This document shows positions 34,891-44,268 of a stretch of DNA of 58,080 nucleotides, one piece after another. The first letter of the stretch is position 1. Each line of letters starts with the position of its first letter. Below the pieces are notes generated by a model. It was given only the letters and a program-made list of their open reading frames with translations, had not been told where the DNA came from and ran no database searches. A program made the position numbers and the translations under genes. This DNA is from Actinomycetota bacterium (GTDB lineage Bacteria; Actinomycetota; Actinomycetes; Mycobacteriales; HKI-0501), in the NCBI GenBank assembly GCA_030840805.1, contig JAVEDU010000052.1:1-58080 (forward strand). Reading direction: 5' to 3'.

Positions 34891-35580
34891 GTGACAAGTT
34901 CGACGGACGTCCAGGACGGGCGGAGCACGCGCTGGGAGGAACACCGGCGGGCGCGCCGCGCCGAGCTGGTCGACGCCACGCTCGCCGCCATCCGCCGGCA
35001 CGGCGCCGGCGTGGGCATGGACGAGATCGCGGCGCTCGCCGGCACGTCGAAGACCGTGCTGTACCGCCATTTCGCCGACAAGGGCGACCTGTACCTCGCC
35101 GTGTGCGCCAGTGTGGACGCGCTGATCTCGACCCAGCTCCGGGCCGCGATGGCCCACGTCGGCACCCCGCGAGAGATGGTCTCCGCGAGCATCGGCACCT
35201 ACCTCGCGATCGTCGAGGCGGATCCCGAGGTCTACCGGTTCGTGGTGCAGCGGCCGTCGCTCGACCGGCCGGTCGAGGCGGACCCCGTGTCGGGGCTCAG
35301 CGCCGCGATCGGTGACCAGGTCGCCGCGGCCCTCGAGGTGCAGCTGCGCGCCGCGGGGCGGGACACCGCCGCGGCCGGGCCGTGGGGTCACGGCCTGGTC
35401 GGCCTGGTCCGCGCGGCGGCCGACCACTGGCTCGGCCAGCCGTCCCGGATGGACCGCGAGGCCCTCACCGACCACCTCACCCAGCTCACGTGGGCGGCCC
35501 TCGCGGACGTCCTCACCACCGACCCAGCCGACTCCGACGGCGCCCCCGCACCACACCCGACGCAGGAGATGGACCGATGA
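34891..35580 (+). CDS. TetR family transcriptional regulator of fatty acid oxidation genes
   Basis: A 229-residue repressor. The helix-turn-helix (GMDEIAALAGTSKTVLYRHFADKGDLY) lies at residues ~45-72; the rest is a helical ligand-binding domain. The divergent position, the palindrome in the shared promoter and the direct overlap with the acyl-CoA dehydrogenase gene (ATGA) make an acyl-CoA-responsive repressor of this locus the best inference. GTG start at 34891; the frame is open for long upstream, but that part is antisense to the thiolase gene. Confidence 0.9.
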   Translation: MTSSTDVQDGRSTRWEEHRRARRAELVDATLAAIRRHGAGVGMDEIAALAGTSKTVLYRHFADKGDLYLAVCASVDALISTQLRAAMAHVGTPREMVSASIGTYLAIVEADPEVYRFVVQRPSLDRPVEADPVSGLSAAIGDQVAAALEVQLRAAGRDTAAAGPWGHGLVGLVRAAADHWLGQPSRMDREALTDHLTQLTWAALADVLTTDPADSDGAPAPHPTQEMDR

Positions 35581-37568
35581 GTTCACGCCCGTTGCCCACT
35601 GTCGCCACCGATGCCCTGCGCCACGTCCTCGACGGACGGTGGGGCGCCGCCCGCGACGCCGCGCGCGCCGAGTTCGGCGGCGCGCTGGCCGGTCCGGTGT
35701 ACGAGCTCGACCGCGAGGCCTACCGCGACCGGGTCAACGAGCAGATGCGGATGATCGCCTCCAGTGGCCGCGTGCACGAGACGTCGAACATCGCGGGCGG
35801 GACGCCGGACGTCGGCGCGGGCGTGACGCTGTTCGAGATGGTGAGCCACTTCGACCTGTCGCTCACCGTCAAGGCCGGTGTCCAATGGGGACTGTTCGGC
35901 GGCGCGGTCCAGGCGCTCGGTACCGAACGGCACCACGAGCGGTACATGAAGGCGATCCTCGACTTCGACCTGCCCGGCTGCTTCGCGATGACCGAGACCG
36001 GGCACGGCTCGGACGTCCAGTCGCTCGGCACGACCGCGACGTACGACGCGGCGACAGGGGAGTTCGTCGTCCACACCCCGCACGAGGGCGCCCGCAAGGA
36101 CTACATCGGCAACGCCGGCCGGGACGGCCGGATGGCCGCCGTGTTCGCTCAGCTGATCACCGAGGGCAGGTCCCACGGCGTGCACGCGCTGCTCGTGCCG
36201 ATCCGGGACGAGGCCGGGAACCCCTGCAAGGGCGTGACGCTGGAGGACTGCGGACCCAAGGCTGGCCTGAACGGCGTCGACAACGGCCGGATCACCTTCG
36301 ACCAGGTCCGCGTGCCGCGGGAGGCGCTGCTCGACCGGTACGGCTCGGTCGCCGCCGACGGGACGTACACCAGCCCGATCGAGAACCAGACCCGGCGCTT
36401 CTTCACGATGCTGGGCACGCTGATCCGCGGCCGGATCTCCGTCGCCGGCAGCGCCGGGAGCGCCACCAAGAACGCGCTCGCCATCGCGGTCCGGTACGGC
36501 GACGTGCGGCGGCAGTTCGCCAAGCCCGGCGCGGACGACGAGGTCGTGCTGCTGGACTACCTCGTCCACCAGCGCCGGCTGCTGCCCGCACTCGCGACCA
36601 CGTACGCGCTGCACTTCGCCCAGGGCCGGATGGTCGAGGCGCTGCACGACATCGCGACCGGCGCGGTCACCGACGACCACAGCCAGCGTGAGCTGGAGGC
36701 ACGGGCGGCCGGGATCAAGGCCGTCGCGACCTGGCACGCCACCCACACGATCCAGACCTGCCGGGAGGCGTGCGGTGGCGCGGGGTACCTCGCCGAGAAC
36801 GTCCTCCCGCAGCTCAAGGCCGACACCGACGTCTTCACGACGTTCGAGGGCGACAACACGGTCCTGCTCCAGCTCGTCGCCAAGGGGCTGCTGACCGACT
36901 ACCGCGACCAGTTCGGCGACCTCGACACGCTCGGGATGATGCGGTTCGTCGCCGGGCAGGTGGCCTCGTACGTGGTGGAGCGCACCGCCGCCCGCTCGCT
37001 GGTCGAGCGGCTCATCGCCGCGACCCCCGGTCGTGACGACGACACGGACGTGCTCGACCGCGGCTGGCACCTGAAGCTCTTCGAGGGCCGCGAGCAGCAC
37101 GTCCTGGAGGGACTCGCGCGGCGGCTGCGGCGGGCGACCGCGCCGGGCGCCGACGCGTTCGCGGTGTTCAACAGCGCGCAGGACCACGTGCTCCGCGCGG
37201 CGCGGGTGCACGTCGACCGGGTCGTGCTGGAGGCGTTCGTCGCGGGCATCGACGAGTGCGCCGACCCCGCGGTCGCCGAGCTGCTCGAACGGGTCTGCGA
37301 CCTGTACGTCCTGGCGAACATCGAGGCCGACCGGGCGTGGTTCCTGGAGCACGGGCGGATGTCGGCGGCCCGCTCCAAGGCGGTCGTCGCGGCCGTGAAC
37401 CAGCTCTGCGGCGAGCTGCGGCCGCACGCGGTGACACTGGTCGACGGGTTCGGCATCCCGGACGAGTGGCTCGGTGCGCCGATCGCGATCGGCGCCGAGG
37501 CCCGGCGGCAGCGCGCCGCGCAGGAGCACGACGCGACGCCCGCCACGGAGCCCGTCGCCCCGGCGTAG
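35577..37568 (+). CDS. Acyl-CoA dehydrogenase/oxidase family flavoprotein
   Basis: A 663-residue FAD enzyme, longer than normal acyl-CoA dehydrogenases (~380) and of the acyl-CoA oxidase layout. It has an N-terminal helical domain, then FAMTETGHGSDVQSLGT (substrate and FAD contacts), then CREACGGAGYLAENVLPQLK and TTFEGDNTVLLQLVAKGLL near residue 400, which are typical of peroxisomal-type oxidases. A C-terminal helical oxidase domain of about 200 residues follows. It introduces the trans-2 double bond in the first step of beta-oxidation; whether electrons go to ETF or to O2 cannot be told. ATG overlaps the tetR stop. Confidence 0.9.
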   Translation: MSSRPLPTVATDALRHVLDGRWGAARDAARAEFGGALAGPVYELDREAYRDRVNEQMRMIASSGRVHETSNIAGGTPDVGAGVTLFEMVSHFDLSLTVKAGVQWGLFGGAVQALGTERHHERYMKAILDFDLPGCFAMTETGHGSDVQSLGTTATYDAATGEFVVHTPHEGARKDYIGNAGRDGRMAAVFAQLITEGRSHGVHALLVPIRDEAGNPCKGVTLEDCGPKAGLNGVDNGRITFDQVRVPREALLDRYGSVAADGTYTSPIENQTRRFFTMLGTLIRGRISVAGSAGSATKNALAIAVRYGDVRRQFAKPGADDEVVLLDYLVHQRRLLPALATTYALHFAQGRMVEALHDIATGAVTDDHSQRELEARAAGIKAVATWHATHTIQTCREACGGAGYLAENVLPQLKADTDVFTTFEGDNTVLLQLVAKGLLTDYRDQFGDLDTLGMMRFVAGQVASYVVERTAARSLVERLIAATPGRDDDTDVLDRGWHLKLFEGREQHVLEGLARRLRRATAPGADAFAVFNSAQDHVLRAARVHVDRVVLEAFVAGIDECADPAVAELLERVCDLYVLANIEADRAWFLEHGRMSAARSKAVVAAVNQLCGELRPHAVTLVDGFGIPDEWLGAPIAIGAEARRQRAAQEHDATPATEPVAPA

Positions 37569-37582
37569 AGCCGCCCCGCCCG

Positions 37583-37624
37583 CCCCCGCCCGCGCGCCCC
37601 CGCCCGCGCGCCCCCGCCCGCGCG
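37583..37624. repeat. 14-base tandem repeat, three exact units
   Basis: Three perfect copies of CCCCCGCCCGCGCG directly after the acyl-CoA dehydrogenase gene and immediately before the first of two family B palindromes. Confidence 0.85.
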
Positions 37625-37626
37625 CC

Positions 37627-37688
37627 CCTCTGGTGATCACCACCGTTTATTCGCGCTCTGGCGACGAATTAGCGGTGGTGATCACGGG
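37627..37688. repeat. Family B palindrome, first of a duplicated pair
   Basis: Arms GTGATCACCACCGTTTATTC (from 37633) and the complementary copy ending at 37685 differ at two positions; the loop is about eleven bases. The 62-base unit is repeated without change 100 bases downstream. It lies between convergent genes and resembles the palindrome at 20843. Confidence 0.88.
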
Positions 37689-37726
37689 GGTGGGTGCGGC
37701 GGTGAGCGGCGACCACCGCGCCCACT

Positions 37727-37788
37727 CCTCTGGTGATCACCACCGTTTATTCGCGCTCTGGCGACGAATTAGCGGTGGTGATCACGGG
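37727..37788. repeat. Family B palindrome, second identical copy
   Basis: Exact 62-base duplicate of 37627-37688, separated from it by 38 bases of unrelated sequence. It ends eight bases before the stop codon of the iron ABC transporter ATPase gene. Likely transcription terminator for both sides. Confidence 0.88.
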
Positions 37789-37795
37789 AAAGAGA

Positions 37796-38872
37796 TCAGC
37801 GCGCGGCGGGCACCTCGGCGCTCGTGGTGACCGGGACGGCGCCCGTGGTCACCGGGAACGAGGGTGCGTCGCCGGTGACGGTCAGCCGCACCTCGGTACC
37901 GGGCGCCGGAAGGTCGTGGCCGTGGACGCGGGCGGTCACGGCCGGCCCGCCAGGGAGCAGGTCGAGGCGTACCGCCGCGTCGTGCCCGAAGTAGCTCACG
38001 TCGGTCACCCGCGCGCGGACGCCGGTGGCGCCGAGCAGGATCTGCTCGGGCCGCACCAGGATCTCCGCGGGGCCGTCCGGGGCGGGCTCACGCGCGGCCA
38101 CGTCGCCGAGTGCACACGAGGCCACTCCGCCGGAGATCGTGGCCGGCAACAGCACCGCCTCGCCGACGAACCGCGCCACGGCGGCGTCCCGCGGGGACCG
38201 GTACAGGGTCGCCGGGGCGTCGAGCTGGACCAGCCGCCCGGCCCGCATCACGGCGACCTGATCGGCGAGCGACAGCGCCTCGCCCTGGTCGTGGGTCACC
38301 AGCACGGCGGTGGCGCGGGCCGCCCGCAGCGCCTGGGCGACCGCCCGCCGGGTGCCCTCCCGCAGACCCGCGTCGAGGGAGGAGAACGGCTCGTCCAGCA
38401 GCACGATCGACGGCCGCGGGGCGAGCGCCCGGGCGAGCGCGACCCGCTGCTGCTGGCCACCGGAGAGCTGGTGCGGGTGGCGGCCGGCGACCGCCGCGTC
38501 CAGCCCGACGAGCTCCAGCAGCTCGGCCACCCGGTCCCGGGACGCCCGGGCCCGCCGCGGCAGCCCGAACGTGATGTTCGCGGCCACGTCCAGGTGCGGG
38601 AAGAGGGCGCCCTCCTGCGGGACGTACCCCACCCGCCGGCGCTGGGCCGGTACGGCACGCCCGTCCCCGTACACGGTCTCGCCGCCGAAGGAGATCGTCC
38701 CGCCGTCCGGGTCGTCGAATCCCGCGATCAGCCGCAGCAGCGTCGTCTTGCCGCAGCCGGACGGCCCCAGGACCGCGGTGAAGCTCTCCGCGGGGACGTC
38801 GAGGTCGATCCCCTCCAGGACCGGGACGGATCCGAAGGACTTGGTGACCCCTCGGACGGTCAGGGCGGTCAT
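37796..38872 (-). CDS. Ferric iron ABC transporter, ATP-binding protein
   Basis: A 358-residue ABC ATPase of the iron/sulphate/spermidine importer group (FbpC-like). Walker [12 protein letters not shown] near residue 38, Q-loop [10 protein letters not shown], signature [15 protein letters not shown], Walker [13 protein letters not shown] and switch [13 protein letters not shown] are intact; a TOBE-type regulatory domain fills the last ~120 residues. ATG at 38872 overlaps the permease stop by four bases. Third gene of the binding protein-permease-ATPase operon controlled by the iron box at 41511. Confidence 0.93.
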   Translation of the reverse strand: MTALTVRGVTKSFGSVPVLEGIDLDVPAESFTAVLGPSGCGKTTLLRLIAGFDDPDGGTISFGGETVYGDGRAVPAQRRRVGYVPQEGALFPHLDVAANITFGLPRRARASRDRVAELLELVGLDAAVAGRHPHQLSGGQQQRVALARALAPRPSIVLLDEPFSSLDAGLREGTRRAVAQALRAARATAVLVTHDQGEALSLADQVAVMRAGRLVQLDAPATLYRSPRDAAVARFVGEAVLLPATISGGVASCALGDVAAREPAPDGPAEILVRPEQILLGATGVRARVTDVSYFGHDAAVRLDLLPGGPAVTARVHGHDLPAPGTEVRLTVTGDAPSFPVTTGAVPVTTSAEVPAAR

Positions 38873-40455
38873 CGGGAGTTCCTCGCTTCGCGGGTGAGCA
38901 GGTAGGTCGCGGGGGCCGAGATGAGGACCATCAGCGCGGCATAGGGCGCCGCCGCACCGTATTCGATGTTGCTGCTGTTCGCCCAGAACTCCGTGGCCAA
39001 TGTCTCCGTACCGGTGGGGGACAGGAGCAGGGTGGCGGTGAGCTCGGTGACCGCCGCGAGGAACACCAGCGCGGCCCCGGCGCCGAGGCCCCGCGCGATC
39101 AGCGGCAGGGTGACCCGCCACAGCGTCCCGGTCCGCGTCGCGCCGAGCGCGTGCGCCACGTCGTCCAGCACCGGCGGTACCTGGGCGATCGCCGCGCGGA
39201 GGCTGACCATCGCGCGCGGCAGGAACAGGATCGCGTACCCGATGACCAGCAGCGGGACGGTCTGGTAGAGCGTCTCCGTGTACCGGATCGAGATCGTCAC
39301 GAGCGCGAGCGCGACGACGATGCCGGGGAGCGCGTTGCCGAAGTAGGTGCCGCGTTCCAGCAGCGTGCTGGCGCGGCCGGGGTGTCGGACGCAGAGCCAG
39401 GCGACCGGCAGGGCCAGCAGGCTGGTGACGAGCGCGGCGGCGGCGGCCAGGCCGACCGAGGTCGCGGTGGTCGTCAGCAGCGTGTCCACCGGGAACGCGG
39501 TCGAGCTGCCGGTGATCAGCCAGTGCGCCAGGCTGCCGAGCGGTACGCCGAGGGCCAGCGTGATCAGGGCGGCCAGGGCGAGCAGGACGGGCACGGTGAC
39601 GATCCCCAGCCGGGCGCGCGCCGCGGGGCGGGGCGAGCCGGCGCCGAGCCGCGCGTACCGCGCCTGCCCGCGCAGACGCAGCTCGCCGAGCAGCAGGAGC
39701 AGGCAGCAGAGGACCAGCACGCCGGCCAGCATGTTGGCGGCCGGGCCGTTGAACGTGGACCGGTACTGGTCGTAGATCGCCGTGGTGAACGTCGGGAACC
39801 GCAGCATCTGCAGCGCCCCGAACTCGGCGAGCAGGTGCAGCCCCACCAGCAGTGCGCCGCCGAGCATCGCCGGCCGGAGCTGCGGGAGGACCACCCTCGT
39901 GAACGTGCGCCAGCGGCCGTTGCCCAGCGCGTTCGCGGTCTCCTCCAGTGCCGGGTCCAGCCCGCGGAGCGCGGCCGAGACCGGGAGGTACACGAGCGGG
40001 AAGTACGACATGGTCACGATCAGCAGCGCGCCTCCGTACCCCTCGACCGCCGCGGTGACCGAGACCCAGCCGAAGCTGTTCACGAACGCCGGGATGGCCA
40101 GGGGGACGACGAGGAGCACGTTCCAGATCCGCCGTCCGGGCAGGTCGGATCGCTCGACGAGCCACGCCGCCCCGGTACCGATCACCGCGGACAGGGCCAT
40201 GCAGGCGAGGGCGAGGCGGGTGGTGTTCCAGAGCAGCTCGCCGATGCGCGGGCGGACGAGCAGCCGCAGCGCCTCGTCCCAGCCGACCCCGACGGTGTAC
40301 ACCGCGACGAAGATCAGCGGGATGAGCGCGATCAGCGTCACCAGGGTGGACGTCGCCAGCAGGGCCCGCGGGTAGCGCCGTCGCCGGCGCCGGGACGACG
40401 GCCGAGCACCGCCCCCCGGACGGGAGGCGGTGCTCGGGGCGGTCGTGAGGGTCAC
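38869..40455 (-). CDS. Ferric iron ABC transporter, permease protein
   Basis: A 528-residue membrane protein made of two fused permease halves with about 12 membrane segments. EAA loops of binding-protein-dependent permeases are seen twice: [21 protein letters not shown] and, in the second half, [21 protein letters not shown]. This is the FbpB arrangement. The basic N-terminus ([13 protein letters not shown]) is cytoplasmic. The gene lies one base after the binding-protein gene and overlaps the ATPase gene. Confidence 0.93.
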   Translation of the reverse strand: MTLTTAPSTASRPGGGARPSSRRRRRRYPRALLATSTLVTLIALIPLIFVAVYTVGVGWDEALRLLVRPRIGELLWNTTRLALACMALSAVIGTGAAWLVERSDLPGRRIWNVLLVVPLAIPAFVNSFGWVSVTAAVEGYGGALLIVTMSYFPLVYLPVSAALRGLDPALEETANALGNGRWRTFTRVVLPQLRPAMLGGALLVGLHLLAEFGALQMLRFPTFTTAIYDQYRSTFNGPAANMLAGVLVLCCLLLLLGELRLRGQARYARLGAGSPRPAARARLGIVTVPVLLALAALITLALGVPLGSLAHWLITGSSTAFPVDTLLTTTATSVGLAAAAALVTSLLALPVAWLCVRHPGRASTLLERGTYFGNALPGIVVALALVTISIRYTETLYQTVPLLVIGYAILFLPRAMVSLRAAIAQVPPVLDDVAHALGATRTGTLWRVTLPLIARGLGAGAALVFLAAVTELTATLLLSPTGTETLATEFWANSSNIEYGAAAPYAALMVLISAPATYLLTREARNSR

Positions 40456-40456
40456 G

Positions 40457-41491
40457 TCAGAGCAGTCCGGCCCGCTGCATCAGCTCGACCACGCGGGGGC
40501 CGTTCAGCTTCGCGGGGTCCACCGCGGGCGGGTCGAGGTCGGCGATCGGCTTGAGGGCCGGGTTGTTCGTCGCGCCGTCGGCGATGGCGTACTCCATGGC
40601 GCCGCTGTCCGCGAGGATCTTCTGGCCGTCCTTGCCGGTCAGGTACGCGACCAGCTGCTGGGCCTCCTCCTGGTGCTTGCTCGCCTTCACGACGCCCGCA
40701 CCGGAGATGCTGACGAACGCGCCGGGGTCGGCGTTGCCGAAGTACCTCAGCTCGACGTTCTTGCTGTTGGCGCCGGACTCCGCGCGGTCCTTGTACCAGT
40801 AGTAGTGGTAGATCACGCCGGCCTGGATCTCGCCGGCGTTGACGGCCTTCATCACGGCCGTGTTGCCCTGGTACTTCTTGCCGTTGGTGTTCAGGCCCTT
40901 CAGCCACTGCTCCGCGGCGGCCTCGCCGCTGGTGGCGACGACCGCGCTCACGATGGCCTGGAAGTCTGCTCCGGCCGGGGCGAAGCCGATCTTGCCCTTC
41001 CACTTCGGCTGGGCGAGGTCCAGCAGCGACGCGGGGAGATCGGCCGGCTTCAGGGCCGTGGAGTTGTACGCGAGGACGGTGGACCGGGCGGCGAAGCCGA
41101 CCCAGTTCTTGTTCGAGGGCTCGAACGAGTCCGGGATCTGCGCGAGCGTGGTGTCGTCGACCCTGGCAAAGCCGCCCTTGCTGTCGACCAGCGACATGGC
41201 GGGGGAGTTCTCGGTGACGAACACGTCGGCCGGGGAGGCGGAGCCCTCCTGGACGATCTGGTTCGCGAGCTCGAAGTCGTCACCGGAGCGGACCTCGACC
41301 TTGATGCCGGTCTTGGCGGTGAAGTCCTTCGCCATGTCCTCGACGAAGTCGTGCTGGGCGTTGTACAGCGTCAGTGTCGGCTTGTCGGAACCCGACCCCG
41401 AGCCCGAGCCCGCGTCGCCGCAGGCCGCGGCCGACAGGGCGACGGCCACCAGTCCCGCGGCCACTGCCATCGATCGTCCCCGCACGCGCAT
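40457..41491 (-). CDS. Ferric iron ABC transporter, substrate-binding lipoprotein
   Basis: A 344-residue lipoprotein of the FbpA/FutA type. The signal peptide ends in the lipobox LSAAAC with the acylated cysteine at residue 24. The mature protein has LTLYNAQHDFVEDMAKDF and a tyrosine-rich IYHYYWYKDR segment; in this family paired tyrosines bind Fe3+. First gene of the iron importer operon. An IdeR/DtxR-type box lies 20 bases before the ATG, so expression should rise when iron is low. Confidence 0.93.
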   Translation of the reverse strand: MRVRGRSMAVAAGLVAVALSAAACGDAGSGSGSGSDKPTLTLYNAQHDFVEDMAKDFTAKTGIKVEVRSGDDFELANQIVQEGSASPADVFVTENSPAMSLVDSKGGFARVDDTTLAQIPDSFEPSNKNWVGFAARSTVLAYNSTALKPADLPASLLDLAQPKWKGKIGFAPAGADFQAIVSAVVATSGEAAAEQWLKGLNTNGKKYQGNTAVMKAVNAGEIQAGVIYHYYWYKDRAESGANSKNVELRYFGNADPGAFVSISGAGVVKASKHQEEAQQLVAYLTGKDGQKILADSGAMEYAIADGATNNPALKPIADLDPPAVDPAKLNGPRVVELMQRAGLL

Positions 41492-41510
41492 TCCGCTCCC
41501 CTTCGTAGGC

Positions 41511-41529
41511 TTAGGTGAGCCTTACCTTA
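41511..41529 (-). promoter_or_regulatory. IdeR/DtxR iron box
   Basis: TTAGGTGAGCCTTACCTTA matches the 19-base IdeR/DtxR consensus TWAGGTWAGSCTWACCTWA at all but one position. It lies 20 bases upstream of the iron-binding lipoprotein gene, where a repressor would cover the promoter. Confidence 0.88.
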
Positions 41530-41601
41530 GGAAACGGTGCCCCGGTCGCGCAAGCCGGGTGCCGGGGATGTACCCGATGGCGGCCGAAGTCCGATTCGGC
41601 C

Positions 41602-41668
41602 GCGTTGATCAGGGGGCCTTTCGTCAGACACGCCGGCGTGTCGTGCCCAAAGCCCCCATGGTCAACGC
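41602..41668. repeat. Family A palindrome, copy 3
   Basis: Outer arms GCGTTGATCAGGGGG and CCCCCATGGTCAACGC pair with one base unpaired. The inner palindrome GACACGCCGGCGTGTC (41627-41642) is identical to that of copy 1. It sits between the IclR gene (stop 16 bases away) and the iron operon promoter, both on the minus strand, so it may insulate the iron operon from read-through. Confidence 0.85.
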
Positions 41669-41683
41669 GGCGCGGGCGGGGCG

Positions 41684-42487
41684 TCAGGCCCGGGTGGCGC
41701 CGCGCAGGCCCTCGGCGGCGAACCGGTCCGCCACCTCCTGCATCTGTGCCACCAGCGGCTCGATCGCGACGCCGTCGAAACGCGCCGCGGGCCCGGACAC
41801 CGACATCGCCGCGATGACCCGTCCGCCGTCCCGGACCGGTACGGCGAAGCACCGCACGCCCGTCTCCTCCTCCTCGTCGTCCACCGCCCAGCCCTGGGCG
41901 CGCACGCGCACCAGCTCGGCGGCGAACACCCCGGGATCGCTGATCGTGTTCGGCGTGTGGACGGGCAGCCCGGTCCGGCGGATGACGTCCTCGGCCAGCT
42001 CGGCCGGGCGGTCGGCCAGGAGCACCTTGCCGACGGCCGTGGAGTGCGGCAGCACGTGGCGGCCGACCTCGGCGAACATCCGCAGCCGGTGCGCGGACGG
42101 CACCTGCGCGACGTAGACGACGTGGTCGCCCTCCAGCACGGCGAGGTTCGCGGTCTCGCCGCTGATCTCGACGAGGCGGGCGAGGTACGGCCGGGCGGGG
42201 GCGGCGATGGCCCGGGTGCTGGCGTGCCCGACCCGGAACAGCGCCGGCCCCAGCGCGTAGTCCCGGCTCGCCTCCTGGCGCACGAAGCCGCGCGCGGCGA
42301 GCGTGCGGAGCAGCCGGTGGATCGTGCCGACCGGAAGCCCGGTGGCGTGCGCGAGGGCGCTGACCCCGAGAGGGGTGGCCGCGGCGGCGAGGGCCTCGAG
42401 CACGTCGAGGGCCCGGTCGACCGCCTGCACGCCGCCGGACGGTGCGGCGGGCGGCGCATACCCGTCGGCTACTGCGTCCACTGGCAC
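41684..42487 (-). CDS. IclR family transcriptional regulator of the glycolate/lactate operon
   Basis: A 267-residue regulator: helix-turn-helix at residues ~28-75 (GVSALAHATGLPVGTIHRLLRTL) and an effector domain with HVLPHSTAVGKVLL. It lies downstream of lctP, separated by a strong hairpin. IclR proteins often respond to glyoxylate or related acids, and the aceB promoter has an IclR-like palindrome, so it probably controls that operon. GTG at 42487 follows GGGGAGAG closely; a second GTG two codons on (42481) has more normal spacing. Confidence 0.9.
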   Translation of the reverse strand: MPVDAVADGYAPPAAPSGGVQAVDRALDVLEALAAAATPLGVSALAHATGLPVGTIHRLLRTLAARGFVRQEASRDYALGPALFRVGHASTRAIAAPARPYLARLVEISGETANLAVLEGDHVVYVAQVPSAHRLRMFAEVGRHVLPHSTAVGKVLLADRPAELAEDVIRRTGLPVHTPNTISDPGVFAAELVRVRAQGWAVDDEEEETGVRCFAVPVRDGGRVIAAMSVSGPAARFDGVAIEPLVAQMQEVADRFAAEGLRGATRA

Positions 42488-42513
42488 CTCTCTCCCCGGG
42501 CCTGAGCGTACGG

Positions 42514-42553
42514 CCGACCTCCCCGCCCCCGGGAGCGAGGGCGGGGAGGTCGG
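42514..42553 (-). terminator. Strong hairpin after lctP
   Basis: CCGACCTCCCCGCCC and GGGCGGGGAGGTCGG are perfect 15-base complements around a ten-base loop, beginning five bases after the lctP stop codon. No T tract, as usual in actinobacteria. It should end the aceB-glcDEF-lctP transcript before the IclR gene. Confidence 0.85.
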
Positions 42554-42557
42554 GGGA

Positions 42558-44264
42558 CTACGGGACCATCCAGGACAGGACGGGCGTGGACTGCAGGTAC
42601 ACCAGCACGCACATCAGCACGAGGAACCCGATGCTCCACCAGAACACCTTGCGGAACAGGTCGCCCTCGCGCCCCCCGATGCCCACCGCGGCGGCGGCGA
42701 TCGCGAGGTTCTGCGGGCTGATCATCTTGCCGAGGACGCCGCCGGAGGAGTTCGCCGCCGCCATCAGGGTGTCGCTGAGCCCGGCCTTGTCGGCCGCGGC
42801 GACCTGGAGCGCGCCGAACAGGGAGTTCGACGACGTGTCCGAGCCGGTGACCGCGACACCGATCCAGCCCAGGATCGGCGACAGCAGCGCGAACGCGGCA
42901 CCCGCGCCGGCCATCCACGCGCCCAGCGTGGCGGTCTGGCCGCTGGCGTTCATCACGTTGGCGAGCGCGAGCACGGCCATGACCGTGAGGATCGCCGTGG
43001 CGAGCTGCCGGTACGTGGCCAGGTAGGCACGGAACGCCGGGCCGGGCCGGATGCCGACCACCGGGATGGTGATGAGCCCGGCGATGACCAGGAGCGTGCC
43101 GGCGGCGCCGAGCCAGTTGAAGGTGAACACCGGAAGGGTGGACTCCTTGCCGCCGGCCGAGACGATGTGCAGGCCCGGCCAGTCGAACTTCACGGTCACG
43201 GCGGCGAGCGCGGCCTTGATCGCCGGGATCTGTGCGACGACGAACACCGCGATGATGATGAGGTACGGCGCGTACGCCTTGAAGACCTCGCCGGGGGTGT
43301 CCCGCTTGCCGGTGTCCCGTCGCGCGTACTCGTCGACGTCGCCCGCGCCGAGGTCGGTCGCGTGCGTGCCGCCGTCGGCCGGCACCCCGCCGGCGGCGAC
43401 CGGCTGCCGGGCGTCGATGCTCTCGTCCGAGGCCGCCTCGACGTACCGCCCGGCCGGCTGCCAGACCCGCAGGAACAGCAGGGTGGCGGCGACGCTCACG
43501 AGGGCGGCGACGATGTCGGTGAGCGGGATGCTGATGTAGTTCGACGTGACGAACTGCGCCAGCGCGAACGAGATGCCGCACACCAGGGTCGCCGGCAGCG
43601 TCTGCCTGACGCCCCGCTTGCCGTCGATGAGGAACACGAGCGCGATCGGGACGAACACCGCGAGCAACGGGGTCTGCCGGCCGGCCATCGCGCCCAGGTC
43701 GCCCTCCGGGAGCCCGGTCACGGTGGCGAGCGTGGTGATCGGTACGCCGAGGGCGCCGAACGCGACGGGCGCGGTGTTGGCGACCAGGGCCACGGTGGCG
43801 GCCTTGATCGGCTTGAAGCCCAGCGCGATCAACATGACGCTGGTGATCGCGACCGGGGTGCCGAACCCGGCGAGCGCCTCCAGCAGCGCCCCGAAGCAGA
43901 ACGCGACGATGACGCCCTGGATGCGCATGTCGTCGCTGACCCGGGACATCGACCGCCGCAGCACGTCGAAGTGGCCGGTCGCGACGGTGATGTTGTAGAT
44001 CCAGATCGCGTTGATGACGATCCAGAGGATCGGGAAGAACCCGAATGCGGCGCCCTCGGCTCCCGCGAGCAACGCCTGACCGACCGGCATGGGGTACACG
44101 AACACTGCTACGCCGATCGCAATGGCCAGGGCGATCAGAGAGGCCATCCAGGCCTTCATCCGCACCGCGCCGAGCAGGACGAACAGCGCGATCAGCGGCA
44201 GTGCCGCGAAGATGGATGTGAGCCCGAGTGAACCCGCTATGGGGTCGAGGACCTGTTGGTACAT
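42558..44264 (-). CDS. lctP: L-lactate/glycolate permease (LctP family)
   Basis: A 568-residue transporter with about 13-14 membrane segments. Family marks include GAEGAAFGFFPILWIVINAI near residue 68, FCFGALLEALAGFGTPVAIT near residue 117, and AANSSGGVLGKMISPQNLAI near the C-terminus. LctP/GlcA proteins import lactate and glycolate by proton symport. A hydrophilic loop of about 60 residues lies near the middle. It is the last gene of the aceB-glcD-glcE-glcF operon, four bases after glcF, which favours glycolate as substrate. Confidence 0.93.
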   Translation of the reverse strand: MYQQVLDPIAGSLGLTSIFAALPLIALFVLLGAVRMKAWMASLIALAIAIGVAVFVYPMPVGQALLAGAEGAAFGFFPILWIVINAIWIYNITVATGHFDVLRRSMSRVSDDMRIQGVIVAFCFGALLEALAGFGTPVAITSVMLIALGFKPIKAATVALVANTAPVAFGALGVPITTLATVTGLPEGDLGAMAGRQTPLLAVFVPIALVFLIDGKRGVRQTLPATLVCGISFALAQFVTSNYISIPLTDIVAALVSVAATLLFLRVWQPAGRYVEAASDESIDARQPVAAGGVPADGGTHATDLGAGDVDEYARRDTGKRDTPGEVFKAYAPYLIIIAVFVVAQIPAIKAALAAVTVKFDWPGLHIVSAGGKESTLPVFTFNWLGAAGTLLVIAGLITIPVVGIRPGPAFRAYLATYRQLATAILTVMAVLALANVMNASGQTATLGAWMAGAGAAFALLSPILGWIGVAVTGSDTSSNSLFGALQVAAADKAGLSDTLMAAANSSGGVLGKMISPQNLAIAAAAVGIGGREGDLFRKVFWWSIGFLVLMCVLVYLQSTPVLSWMVP

Positions 44265-44268
44265 CTAC

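Noticed and set aside
35583-37643. Long minus-strand frame opposite the acyl-CoA dehydrogenase gene
   Set aside because: Composition is typical of an antisense shadow and the plus-strand frame has full family motifs.
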